A DNA stretch of 64,000 bases, taken from Daphnia carinata (Eukaryota > Arthropoda > Branchiopoda > Diplostraca > Daphniidae). Shown here one piece after another: positions 1 through 11,165 of the stretch. Each line of letters starts with the position of its first letter. Positions within the stretch are counted from its first letter, which is position 1. Made by a program: the position numbers and the translations under genes. Below the pieces are notes generated by a model. The model searched no databases. It was not told where the DNA came from and saw only the letters and a program-made list of their open reading frames with translations. The stretch lies in assembly GCF_022539665.2 (NCBI RefSeq), contig NC_081337.1, forward strand, positions 4,812,679-4,876,678. Direction: 5' to 3'.

Positions 1-606
1 GGATAGCAGTACATTGCCAAAACCCGTAAATCTTTTGGTTAAACATAATCTACAAATTCAATGATGAGTGAAAGAGGTAATATGGAAATAACTAAATTTG
101 CTAATCAAAATTCCAGAAATTCTTTTCCTAGAAATGTTAAACAAGAAATGGATTGATATCCAAAAGTGATGTGATGTGCTTTGTAGTAACTGATTCGTGA
201 ATTTGAACTGCAACAAAGCAGCATTTAGTTCGAAGGGCTTTACAAGAGATCTGCTCGCTTAAGGCAAACGTTAGCTGAAGTATTAGCTTTAGGGACACGT
301 TTAGGTAAGAATAGTAAGTTAAAGACAAATGAGGCTCAAGATTTTAATCTAACTCCTGGAATTTTTCATGCCTCACCTACTTTTACTCTAACCTTTTTTT
401 CTCCCTGTTTTAATTCAGTTTAAAATCTTGAAGTAGTTTATGTCGTTTTGGATTTGAGTCCAACTGTCTAGAGGGAAATTTTCTTTTCAAGTATGATCAT
501 TTCACCCTAGAGTAGTCCAACACTCATATTTCAAAAACTTTGTCATGTGCCTCTTCCAAACAGTGCATGTTGCCTTAAAGTAGAGTGTGTAATCTAAGCA
601 ATGTTT

Positions 607-2560
607 ATTTGTTTTACAGAGGACCGAGGAGAGTGGTAACTCTTTAATGGCTGATTTCTATTGACTGATTTCGCAGCACTGTCATACAGCTGATTGCTGC
701 AGAACACAGGGAATGTGCAGAAGTGTTGTAATCCATCAGGGTTTAAAGTAAGACATTCATTTGCCTTTTTTGAGAATGCCTATCTATATTTGTGTAACAC
801 TACAATAGTTTTATCTATTTCATTTAGCCCAATTTTCAATTCTCTATTTGTTCCAAAAAGTTTATTAGTAGTTAACCATGTCTCATTTCCTACTTCTTTG
901 ATAACGACTTTTATCCTAAACGCGAGTAACAACTTCCTCCTTCTACCTAGGGAAAGCGCTCAGTAAAACTAGAAATGGCTAAGGAGCTCTTATATGTAGG
1001 CAGATGCATGGCGGAAAGCTTCGTTTTCATAACTGCGCCGATTTTTATATCCAGAACGCCTATCAGGTCGAAAATGAGACAAGTGAGTTATATGAAACAC
1101 ATATTGATTAAATTCCAAACAAATCTAGAGAAAGCATACCTTGGATATTGAATCTTTTGTTAAAGATAATTGTTTAAACTCCCCACATTGTGAGACAAGG
1201 GTGTATACTTGGAAGAACGTTAATGTGCATAATTATCTCTGTTGATTTGTAATCTTGCGTACTGTTAACTGACAATGACTTGTTGAACGTAATATTGGAT
1301 ACTAACTATATTTAAGATTCTGTTGGACTCTGGTACAGAGGTCACTTCTAAAAAATTTTTCGAACATTTCCATTATTATCGTGGCTATTTAGTAATTGCT
1401 TTGTTAACTGCCAATTACGTTTGGCTTCTGTTTCTTCTTTAGGCCATCTAAACTGATATTACGACCCATTCAAGTTTACAGCGTCCATCAAGATACCGTC
1501 GCTTCAGGTAGAAATGTAGACGTTCGCGCATCCGTTGACCTCACTTTAAACCTACAGCAAAAGTAAGGCAATAATTACTTAAATAATAAAAATAATGATC
1601 AAGTTTCTTAATATAATTTCATTGCTTTTTGCAGGTTTTCAGGTAGTACTATGTTTACCTTTTCGAAGAGAATTCTCGGACACAGAAATGTTACATGACC
1701 AAACGAAGTACTCTTTCTTTTTCTTTCACGTCATTCTTTGTATTTTAGTCTAAATGTTTTTTATCTTTACAACCCACATTTAGATGTGTCAAATTCCGCA
1801 CACAGCTGTGAAATTCTATCAAACCAGTCGATGGTAAGAATAAAAGATGAGAAAAAGTAGCTTAAGACCAGTCTGGTCCAAAATTTGTTTCTTGTGTGTT
1901 GAATTCACCTGTAGTACGGACGATGACGTACCGGCGCTGGGTTCGGAATCCGTATGTGACATCAATATTGCCAGCTTGGATTAACATGGCGATGTGTTAG
2001 GTATTTACATAAATTTTAAATAGTTATTTTCTCTTAAAGGTTGACGTATCATTTTCTGCAGAAGCAGGTGGAAATGTTAAATTTCTATACGAAGCGGATC
2101 CCTGTTTTTTTCTGCTGGACTTGTGATGTAAATCAGCTGTAAACTTCGTCGCGATTGGATCGAAATGATAAGGTTAGTAACCCTATTCTGATCAGTCACC
2201 TTATTACGCGGTTGCATTTGATAGTAGACCTGATAAGGGCACTGTTTGAATGCCAGTTTTCAAAGGTTGCGTTCTTATCCTTAAACCCCTGTGTTTTCCG
2301 TCGTTGTGCGTCAGAAAACGTTAAATGTTGTGGCGTGTTGGGATCTTTATCTCTTGTAAGTAATCAAACCGCGTCCGAAGTTACTTTGAGGTTAGAGAAT
2401 GCTATCGATCACCTATGGACCAGCGTTATCTGATGGCCTAAGTAAATGTGTCCATTTGATGCAACCGCAGCTTAACACACGAATTAAACGTTTCTTTGCG
2501 AGGCCAAATTATGTTTGGCCGTTTATTTTTGCCACATCAATGAGTTAGGAAAATGAATTA
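607..2560 (+). pseudogene. Degenerate spliced gene of unknown identity, long copy in unit A
   Basis: I do not recognise this gene. Several blocks have the look of exons with flanking splice signals and recur in every unit. One is 677-747 (Cys-rich, CHTADCCRTQGMC, donor GTAAGA). Others are 1000-1082 (donor GTGAGT), about 1443-1564 (donor GTAAGG), a block after an acceptor near 1784, and a 111-nt exon at 2062-2172 (starts KQVEMLNFYTKR, donor GTTAGT). The last is a block at about 2400-2551 containing PNYVWPFIFATSMS. In this copy the 111-nt exon has a stop (after CDVNQ), and I could not join 1000-1082 to 1443-1564 in one open frame, so it is probably a pseudogene. Positions 2561-2883 hold nothing I can identify. 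Confidence 0.4.
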
Positions 2561-2883
2561 GAAACGAAAATGCGTTACCTGCGAGTTTACTACCTAAGGA
2601 TTTTTCACATACGCACAAGTGTAACTGAAGTCAACTTTCTTCAAACCAAGTCAGAAATTCTATTTGAAGTTGAATTCCCAATCTACAGTGTATTGGACTA
2701 ACTTGTCAATTATGTTTACATAATAATTTCCATAGCAAACGATTGTGACTACAGCATTTCATTGGATGATGTTACGTTCCGTGGCCTTAGGTTCACAGCT
2801 GCTGCAGTCAATATCGTTTTTGTTGATTAATTGCTAGCAAGGTCTAGTTTGTCAAATAGTTTCATGATTTCCTCCAAGTTATC

Positions 2884-5800
2884 TTATTTGTAATTTTTGC
2901 GTAAGAGATCCTTCGCGTCGTAATCGTTGGATTTAATCTCCATTCCTAATTCAATTAAATATTTGACCGCATCGAATAGGTTTTCACTGGAATTAGATGT
3001 GCACAGGAAATGCAGTGCATTTCTTCCGTTTTTGACCTTTGAATGGCTATCAATTCCAAGGTGGATCAACAGTTTGATGGCTTTAGTTAAATTTGTGCTT
3101 GCATTTTCCTTGCAAAGAACATGGAGTGCGTTTAGTCCATCGCCGCGCCTTGCGTTTACGTCGATTCCGAGTTGGATCAACTTTTCGATTCCATCAATTA
3201 AACTAGTGGATGAATTTCTTACGCACAGGTAATGAAGTGCGTTCAATCCGCTGTTATTCTTTGCGTTCATGTCGATTCCGAGTTGGATTAACTTTTCGAT
3301 TACATCCATTAAATTTGAGGATGAATTCGTTCCGCACAGGGCATGGAGTGCGTTCAATCCGCTGTTATTCTTTGCGTTCATGTCGATTCCGAGTTGGATT
3401 AACTTTTCGATTCCATCAATTAAATTTGTGGATGAATTCTTTAAGCAGAGGACATGGAGTGCGTTCAATCCGTCCTTATCCTTTGCGTTCAAGTCGATTC
3501 CAAGTTCGATTAACTTTTCGATTCCATCAATGAAATTTGTGGATGAATTGTTTAAGCACAGGACATGGAGTGCGTTAAATCCGCCCTTCTCCTTTGCGTT
3601 CAAGTCGATTCCAAGTTCGATTAACTTTTCGATTCCATCAATTAAATTTGAGGATGAATTCTTTCCGCACAGGGCATGGAGTGCGTTCAATCCGCTGTCA
3701 CCCTTTGCGTTCACGTCGATTCCGAGTTGGATTAACTTTTCGATTCCATCCATTAAATTTGAGGATGAATTGTTACTACACAGGAAATGGAGTGCGTTTG
3801 CTCCCTCGTCATCCTTTGCGTTTACGTCGATTCCGAGTTGGATTAACTTGTCGATTGCGTCTATTATCTGTAAGCTTGAGTTGTTTGCACACAAAGCGTG
3901 GAGTACGTTAATGCGGTTTTTATCTTCTGCATTAACATCATTTCCCTTTTTGGTTAAGAACTCGATTGCATCAGTCAAATAAGGGCTTGAATTGTATGTG
4001 CACAAATAATGGAGTGGGTTTCGTCCTTTGTTGTCTCTTGTGTTCACATCGATTCCTTGAGTAAACGCTCGATTGTAATGAAATTTGTACGAAAGGTGTA
4101 CCATCCATTAGCGTTCATGTCGTTTCCGATTGGATAACTTTTCCATTGCGCCAAATAAATTTAAGGAAGAATTGGTTTTGCAGAGGAATTGGAGTGCGGT
4201 TAATCCGCTGGTGATTTTTGCGTTCTCGTTGATTCCGAGTTGGATTAACTTTTCCGTTTCGCCAAATAAATTTGACGATGAATTACCTTTGCACAGGAAA
4301 TGAATCGCATTCCTTTCGTTTTTGTCCTTTGTGTGGATATCAATCCCAAGGTTGATCAGAAGTTCGATGTTTTCAATTAAATTTGTGCTTGAATTGTTCC
4401 ATCAATTAAATTTTCGATGAATTGTCAGCTGTATTTATATCAACTCCCTCTTTAAGTAAACGTTTGATTGCGCCAATTAAATTTGATGATGAATTGTAAG
4501 CACAGAGGAAATGGAGGGCGTTTGCTCCGAATTTACCGCTCTTTGCTTTCACGTCAGTTCCGAGTTGGATTAATTTTTCGAATTGGTCCATTAAATTTGA
4601 ACTTGAATTGAATGCACATAAAGTGTGGAGTACGTTAAAGCCGTTGTTGTCTTTTGCGTTTCCATCCAATCCGTTTTTGATTAAGAAGTCGATTGCATCT
4701 GTTAAATAAGGACTGGAATTGTATGTGCACAAAACGTGCAACGCGCTCAGTCCTTCGTTGCTCTTTGCGTTTGTATCGATTCCGCGTTTTATCAACAACT
4801 CAATTTCTTCAATTGTGTTTGATTTTGAGTTGTTTGCACACACCCAATGTAAATCATTCCATCCAAGCTAAATAAAGAGAATAATTAGCGTTAAAGCCCG
4901 TTAAATTATTTTCTCGATTAATCCACGTTTATAGCTTTTTCAAGATTTTTACTTTCGTTTGAATGGATTGAAGTTCAGTAACGACATCTCGTGATGCGAT
5001 TCTCTCAGTAGGTTCAGTGGTCAACATTTTTGTTAACAAACTGCGTGCCCAATGCAAATTGTGAATCTCTACAAAGAAAACATATCAAAGAATTTAACAT
5101 TAGTTTGAGTATATGTTTACGAAAGTGACCGTCCGTAAATAGAAACTTACTATCCATATTAATCGGTATATTCTGTCTGATGTTTGTCATAATTTCTTCG
5201 TCGGCACCGTAGAGATGGTTTCCATTCAAGAGAATGTAACCGAAGACGAGCCCTTCTGCGAAGACATCGCTATTGACTGTTCCGCGTTTTCCGTCCAAAA
5301 CATTGTTATCCAGAATTTCGTACAGCTCGGGCGCAAACCAAGATCGAGTTCCTTTGATTCCACTCATTGTGTATGTTCCTCGTTCATTCACGGGTCGGCA
5401 CAGCCCAAAATCACCCCACTTCATCGTTGCCTGTTCGCCTTCATCAATCATTTTCACAGAAATCAGAATGTTTTCCGGTTTTATATCTCGGTGAGTTAAA
5501 CCCCGCGAATGGATATAGGCAAGTCCTGAAGCTAAATGGAGGAACATTTCGATAGGGAGTGGTATAGGTCCTTTGTATTTCCTAGGATCGTACGGTTTTA
5601 AGAACAGCTTATCCAATGATGTGTCGCAAAATTCCAAAACATAGTATCTGGAAGGTAAATAGCTGCACAGGTTCTGTTTTTCTTTCAAAATGACGTTTTA
5701 AAAAATCTTACTTGAAATTTTCATCGCTTTCGAAATGAAGGAATTTGATAACATTCGGGTGGTCCAATTGTTGAAGAACTTCCAGCTCGTTGTCTACTGG

Positions 5801-5920
5801 ATGAACTGTTTCATCCATCAGCTCAACCCGTTTTATTGCTACCTTTTGGCCATTAAATGTACCACCAAACACTGAACCGCATGCACCTCTTCCTATTAAA
5901 TCCTTCTTCTTGTACTCCAT
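2884..5920 (-). pseudogene. IRE1-like kinase / ankyrin-repeat gene, type I, copy 1 (disrupted)
   Basis: Exons on the minus strand: 5920-5712, 5647-5151, 5068-4953, then a broken exon 4 from 4867 to 2884. Exons 1-3 join in frame and encode an intact IRE1/RNase L-type kinase: glycine loop GRGACGSVFGG, VAIKR lysine, HRDIKPENIL catalytic loop, GDFGLCR, FAPELYE and SDVFAEGLVFGY. Exon 4 starts LGWNDLHW and runs through 37-residue ankyrin repeats. It then hits a stop at 4406 after an internal deletion, loses more sequence around 4105-4160 compared with copy 3, and resumes at 4104-2884. The C-terminus is also cut by a stop at 2884 where copy 5 has a lysine codon. A truncated kinase plus about three repeats could still be made, but the full protein cannot. 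Confidence 0.75.
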
Positions 5921-6900
5921 TTTTCTAACGTTTCATTTGCGACAGTATTTGATGCGACAACGTTTCAACTCACTCATTGGGTTGCACTCGAAGACTAGCG
6001 AAACATTAACGTGTGCAAGTTGCTAGGGGAAAATTTGATACTAGATAATCAAAACTGAAATCGCTGTGAGGTTATCAGTTAGATTATTTGTTGATCATAT
6101 GATAAGTTGAAAGCCTTGGGAAACGACTGCATCCGTCTACCTGATTATCCGCTTAACATATCCATGAAGTCACGTCAATGCTTTACGTTCAAATTTTGCC
6201 CGCTATTTTTTGTGTCAAAAAAAGCATGTTAGACGAAGCAAGTTTCCCCATGACAATATTTCTTATCGTACATCCCGCTGTCACTATTCACGTAGTGCCG
6301 CTCTGCGGCGGATCCTCTTGTGCTATCCCTTTCTTTAAAGAGTGAAGACGGCCTATTCATATTATATGCATATCTATGACATGGAATGCTGAATTATTAG
6401 CAATTGAAATGGAGTTGGTTCGAACTGTTGTTTTCATCACTTAACTGAATCTAGCTTTTCAAATCATTTATACAGGTGGATTTCTAGTCCTGACATCTCT
6501 ACGGCAATCGAATGAAATATTTGCGAAGGACGCCAGCTGCATAATAACCTTACTGAAATTCGCTTGTCTCCACTGTCTTCAATAACAACAAAATTGGTGC
6601 CACTGTGCGTGGCATGAGGTGTATTTAAGACAACGTTATGGGAAAATGGACATCGGGCACAAACAAGTATGCATAGGATCTACTCAAGCCAAAATTATAT
6701 CACGGCAAACTAGATAATCTATTCAATTTTAGGGAATGTGATTCACTCGGATTTAACCGGAATGATCAACGTTCAATGGACGTTCGAACTTAATAGGCAA
6801 CATTTGCAGATTTCCACAACTGCATAACGCTGAGATGTGATGACGTCAAGATACAGGTCGCCAAAATTATGACATTTTATTTTTCATAAATTTTGATTTT
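5921..6900. other. Intergenic region upstream of kinase-ankyrin copy 1
   Basis: No gene is supported here. The block resembles the same interval in unit C (39850-40870) and more distantly that in unit B (24919-25800). It should contain the promoter of the minus-strand kinase gene, but I see no convincing TATA or initiator. Confidence 0.5.
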
Positions 6901-6914
6901 TCCAGATAAGTTGT

Positions 6915-7115
6915 CAGATGAGTTTTCTGGTACGCAGTACGTTAACAGAGACCACCATTACCCCACAGTCCTCTTTCACCATGTCCTGCACGGCGTGTGC
7001 AAAACCAACTACATTGAGGGAACTATCCAAAGCATTCGCAATGGCGAAGATGATACCAATTGAACTTCCAACTCAGGACCAAGTACGCTAGACCTGTGGT
7101 GTTGCAGGAACGTCT
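6915..7115 (-). pseudogene. SLC12-type cotransporter fragment, unit A
   Basis: This is the counterpart of the better-preserved fragments at 25833-26054 and 40878-41062. The part reading toward MVVSANV on the minus strand is retained. The GPEFGGSIG end has lost a base compared with unit C (around 7062-7070), which breaks the frame. It is a fragment of one exon and cannot encode a transporter. Confidence 0.55.
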
Positions 7116-7199
7116 AAGCTATTGTTTTTCAAAGGCAGTTTGAAAAATGATGTCTAATCTAGTACTATTTTTCTTTCGCGTCATTCGGTAACTTGTCAT

Positions 7200-7930
7200 C
7201 CCAATCAGTACAACTAACATTTAGATGCCGGATGTGGCAGCAGTATTTCCTGTTCGAATTAACATGGCGCTATAATAGGTATTTGCATACATTTTCAATA
7301 GTCAGCAACCCTTAAAACTGACGTATTATTTCTTGCAGAAGTAGGCGGAAATGTTAAATTTCTCTACGAAGCAGATCCCTGTTTTTTGCAACAGGGCTTG
7401 TGATGTAAATCAGCGGTACATCGCCGCGATTTGGTCGAAATGAAAAGGTTAGTAACCATATTCTGCTTAGTCATATTATTATTCAGTTGTATCTGATAGT
7501 AGAGCTGTTTAGGGGACTGTTTGACAGTCATTTTTTTAAAGGTTGCTTTCTTATCCTAAAACCCCTGTGTTTTACGTCGTTGTGCGCTTGAAAACGTAAA
7601 TTTTTACGGCGTGTTGAGTTTCCTTATCTATTTTGTAAATAATCAAACCGCGTTCGAAGTTAATCTTGAGACTAGAGAATACTATCAGGCACGTCTAGAT
7701 CAGCATTACCTGATGCCCCACGTAAATGATTAATGGGACCTATCGTGCCCCTTGGATGCAGCCGGAGCTTTGCACACGAAGCAAGCGTTGCTTTGCGAGG
7801 CCAAATTATCTTTGGCCTCTTATTTTTGCCACATCAATGAGTTACGAAAATGAATTCGAAAATTTAATGCGTTGCCTGCGAATTTGCTACCATTGCAGTT
7901 TTATCACACACACAGACAGGCAGGTGTAAC
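7200..7930 (+). pseudogene. Degenerate spliced gene of unknown identity, short copy in unit A
   Basis: Short diverged copy of the 3' half of the gene seen at 607-2560. It retains the 111-nt exon region (about 7341-7447) with altered bases and the terminal block with ARPNYLWPLIFATSMSYENE, which is open from 7726 to 7929 here. The 5' exons are absent. The open terminal block suggests SYENE is the ancestral reading where the longer copies have a stop. Function unknown. Confidence 0.35.
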
Positions 7931-8134
7931 TGTAGTGAACTTTATTCAAACCAAGTCAGAAATGCTCATTTTCAAATCGAATTTCCAGTCTAGAGGACAT
8001 TCGATTATCTTGTTTACGAAGTTCAGATAGGAATTTCCATAGCAAACAATTGTGACGACACCCTTTTATTGGATGTTGTTACGTTTCTCTGGCGTTAGGT
8101 TCACAGCTCCGTCAGTCAAAATCGTTTTTGTTGA

Positions 8135-10790
8135 TTAACCATTTCCAGGGTATGTCTTTTCAAATAGTGTTAGAATTTCCTCCAAGTTTCCTCTTTTGTA
8201 ATTGTTGCGTAAGAGAACCTGCGCGTCATAACCGTTGGAATTAATCTCAATTCCTAGTTCAATTAAAATTTTGACCGCGTCGAATAGGTTTTTATTGGAA
8301 TTATATTCGCACAGGAAGTGTAGCGCATTCCATCCGTTTTTGTCCTTTGCATGGATATCAATTCCAAGTTCGATCAACAGTTTGATTGCTTCAATTAAAT
8401 GCGTGCTTGAATTTTTCGCACACAAGTAATGGAGAGCGTTTTGCCCGTCTTCGTTTGTTGCATTCACATCTATTCCTTTTTTAACTAAACGCTCGATTGC
8501 TCCGACTAAATTTGAAGATGAATTGTTTGCACATAGTGTATGGAGCACGTTATGCCCCTCTTCGTCTTTTGCGTTGACATGGATTCCCAAACTTATTATG
8601 TTATCGATTAGAGCAATCAAGTTTGGATTTACATTATTAATGCACAATGCATGAAGTATGTTGTGCCCCTCTTCGCCCTTAACATACGCGACGTGGTTCT
8701 TTAAGCAGTTAATTATTGTGGCTAAATTTGGGTTTGGGTTATTTGCGCACATAACATGTAGAATGTTCCATCCGTTATTGATCTTTGCATCGTTGTCAGT
8801 ATTGTGTTGCATTAAGCACACGATAGCGGCAGTTAACTTTGGGTTTAAATTGTATGCGCATAAAGTATGGAGTGCGTTAAAGCCGTCTTGGTCTATTGCG
8901 TTGCCATCCATTCCGTTTTGGATTAAGAATGTGATTGCATCAGTTAAATATGGGCTTGAATTGTGCGCGCACAAAACGTGTAATGCGCTCAGTCCTTTGT
9001 TGCTCTTTGCATTTGTGTCGATTCCGAGTTTTATCAACAACTTGATGATTTCAACCAAATTTGGGCTGCAATTGTTTGCACACAGAGTGTGGAGTGCGTT
9101 CCATCCGTTCCTTCTCTTTGAATTGATATCGATTCCTTCTTCAACGAAAAAGGTGATCGCATCAATTAAGTTCTGATTTGAATTGTTTGCACACAGAAAA
9201 TGGAGCACGTTAAATCCATCCTTGTCCTTGGCGTTCACGTCGATTCCGAGTTCGATTAAAACCTGGATTGCGGCATCTAAATTTGAGCTTGAATTTTTTG
9301 CACACAAGGCGTGGAGAGCGTTTAATCCGCTGTTGCTCTTTGCGTTGACGTTGATTCCGAGTTGGATTAATTTTTTGATTGCGTCTATTAACATTGAGCT
9401 CGAATTGTTTGCACACAAAGTATGTAGTACGTTCCATCCGTCTTTGCTCCTTACATTAATACTGATTCCATCTTGGATCAAAAGTTCGATTGCGTCAGTT
9501 GGGTTTGAACTTGATTGTGTTGCACACAAGGTGTGAAACATGCTTAATCCGTCATCTGTCGTTGCATTTTTGTCGACTCCGACCTCAATTAAAAATCTAA
9601 TCACGTCGAATAAATTTTCGTTGGAATTAAATCGACAGAGTAAATGGATCGCGTTCCATCCGTCCTTTTCCTTTGCATTCGCGTCGATGCCGAGTTTGAT
9701 TAACAATTTGATTGCATCAATTAAATGCGGGCTTGAATTGTGTGCACACAAAACGTGGAGTGCGTTCCATTTGTTGTTGCTCGTTGCGTTCACGTCGATT
9801 CCTGTTTGAATTAACAACTCGATTTCTCCCATTAAGTTTGAGTTTGAATTGTTTGCACACACCCAATGTAGAGCATTCCACCCTTTTTCGTCCGTTGATG
9901 TTACATTGATACCGCGCTGAACAAAAGAATTTATCGTTTCCCGAAAGTTTAACTTTCGTCTCTTCTCCGCACATACCTGAATCAATTTTTTTTCGTCGGC
10001 GGCAAGCTAAATAAAAAGAAAATTAGTGTGTTAAAGCGCATTTAGTAATTTTTACGATTAATGAACGTTGATAGCTTTTTTAATTTGCACATGATTTTTA
10101 CTTTCGTTTCAATGCATTGAAGGTCAGTAACGACATCTCCTGATGCGATCCTCTCAGTAGGTTTAGTAATCAACATTTTTGTTAACAAACTACGTGCCCA
10201 AAGCAAATTATGAATCTCTATAATGAAACACATTAAAGGGTTTAACGTTAGTGAGTATGTGTGTGTGAAATTGGCCGTCCGTAATAAGAAACTTACTCTC
10301 CATATTAATCGGTTTATTCTGTTTGATGTTTGTCATAACTTCTTCGTCTGAACCGTAGAGATGTATTCCATTCAAGAGAATGTAACCGAAGACGAGCCCT
10401 TCTGCGAAGACATCGCTATTAACTGTACCCCGTTGTCCGTCGCCGTTACTTTCCATTAATTCGTACAATTCAGGAGCTAACCAATATAGAGTTCCCTTGA
10501 TTCCACTCATCGTGAATGTTCCTCGTTCATTCACGGGTCGGCACAATCCAAAATCACCCCACTTCATCGTAGCCTGTTCGCGTTGGTCAGTCATTTTCAC
10601 AGAAATTAGAATGTTTGCTGGTTTTATATCTCGATGAATTAAATCTCGCGAATGGATATAGGCAAGGCCTGAAGCTAAATGAAGGAACATTTCGATAGGG
10701 AGTGGTATAGGTCCTTTGTATTTCCTAGGATCGTTCGATTTTACGAAAAGCTGATCCAGTGATGCGTCGCAAAATTCCAAAGCAAAATAT
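8135..10790 (-). pseudogene. IRE1-like kinase / ankyrin-repeat gene, type II, copy 2 (first exon missing)
   Basis: Minus-strand exons: 10790-10297 (kinase from YFALEFCDASL onward), 10217-10102, and 10006-8135 (623 codons plus stop). Splice sites GTAAGT, TAG and GTAAAA match the other copies and the joins are in frame. Catalytic motifs HRDIKPANIL, GDFGLCR and LAPELYE are present. Exon 4 opens with a non-ankyrin leader (LAADEKKLIQVCAEK) typical of type II, then about 16 repeats of 37 residues, ending in EKTYPGNG. Exon 1, with the glycine loop and the ATP-binding lysine, is gone: at about 10840 the first intron runs directly into sequence that in copy 4 lies some 400 bp further upstream, beyond exon 1. 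The start codon and probably the promoter are lost, so I call it a pseudogene despite the long open exon. Confidence 0.75.
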
Positions 10791-10843
10791 CTGAAAGATA
10801 AATAACTGTGCAGTTTCTGTTTCTCATTCATAATGACATTCAT

Positions 10844-11165
10844 AAAGCCCTGGGAAACTACTGCATCCGCCTACCTGATTATCTGCTTAACATACCAGTG
10901 AAGCCAATTCAAAGCTTTACCTTGAAGTTTCGCGCAATGATTTTCATGTCTAAGAAAGCTATTTACATGTTTTCGGAACGAAATATTCTCCCTTGATTCA
11001 AGTGTAATTTTTAACTGAATCAAGTTTCTAAATGTCAATATGTTTCATCGTGCTCCCTGGCTTCAATTTGCACGTAGTACCACTCAAGTGAGGAACGATT
11101 TTAGTAAATTTCATTTGTTTATTACGTTTTATTCAAACTAATGTACTTTTGGTTCATCAAAACAG
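10844..11165. other. Non-coding stretch between copy 2 and echinoid exons
   Basis: No gene seen. The stretch is shared with about 42010-42350 in unit C, and the match ends close to the first echinoid base at 11166. It is either the tail of an echinoid intron or a duplication breakpoint. Confidence 0.5.

Noticed and set aside
137-328. Minus-strand ORF conserved at 15413-15688
   Set aside because: Conservation is explained by the segmental duplication. No domain, splice context or start signal supports it, and unit C does not keep the frame.
5014-5688. Single-exon kinase starting MKEKQNLCSYL
   Set aside because: The first residues come from intron 1. A TTCCAG acceptor at 5648-5649 and a GTAAGT donor at 5149-5150 show it is exon 2 of a four-exon gene.
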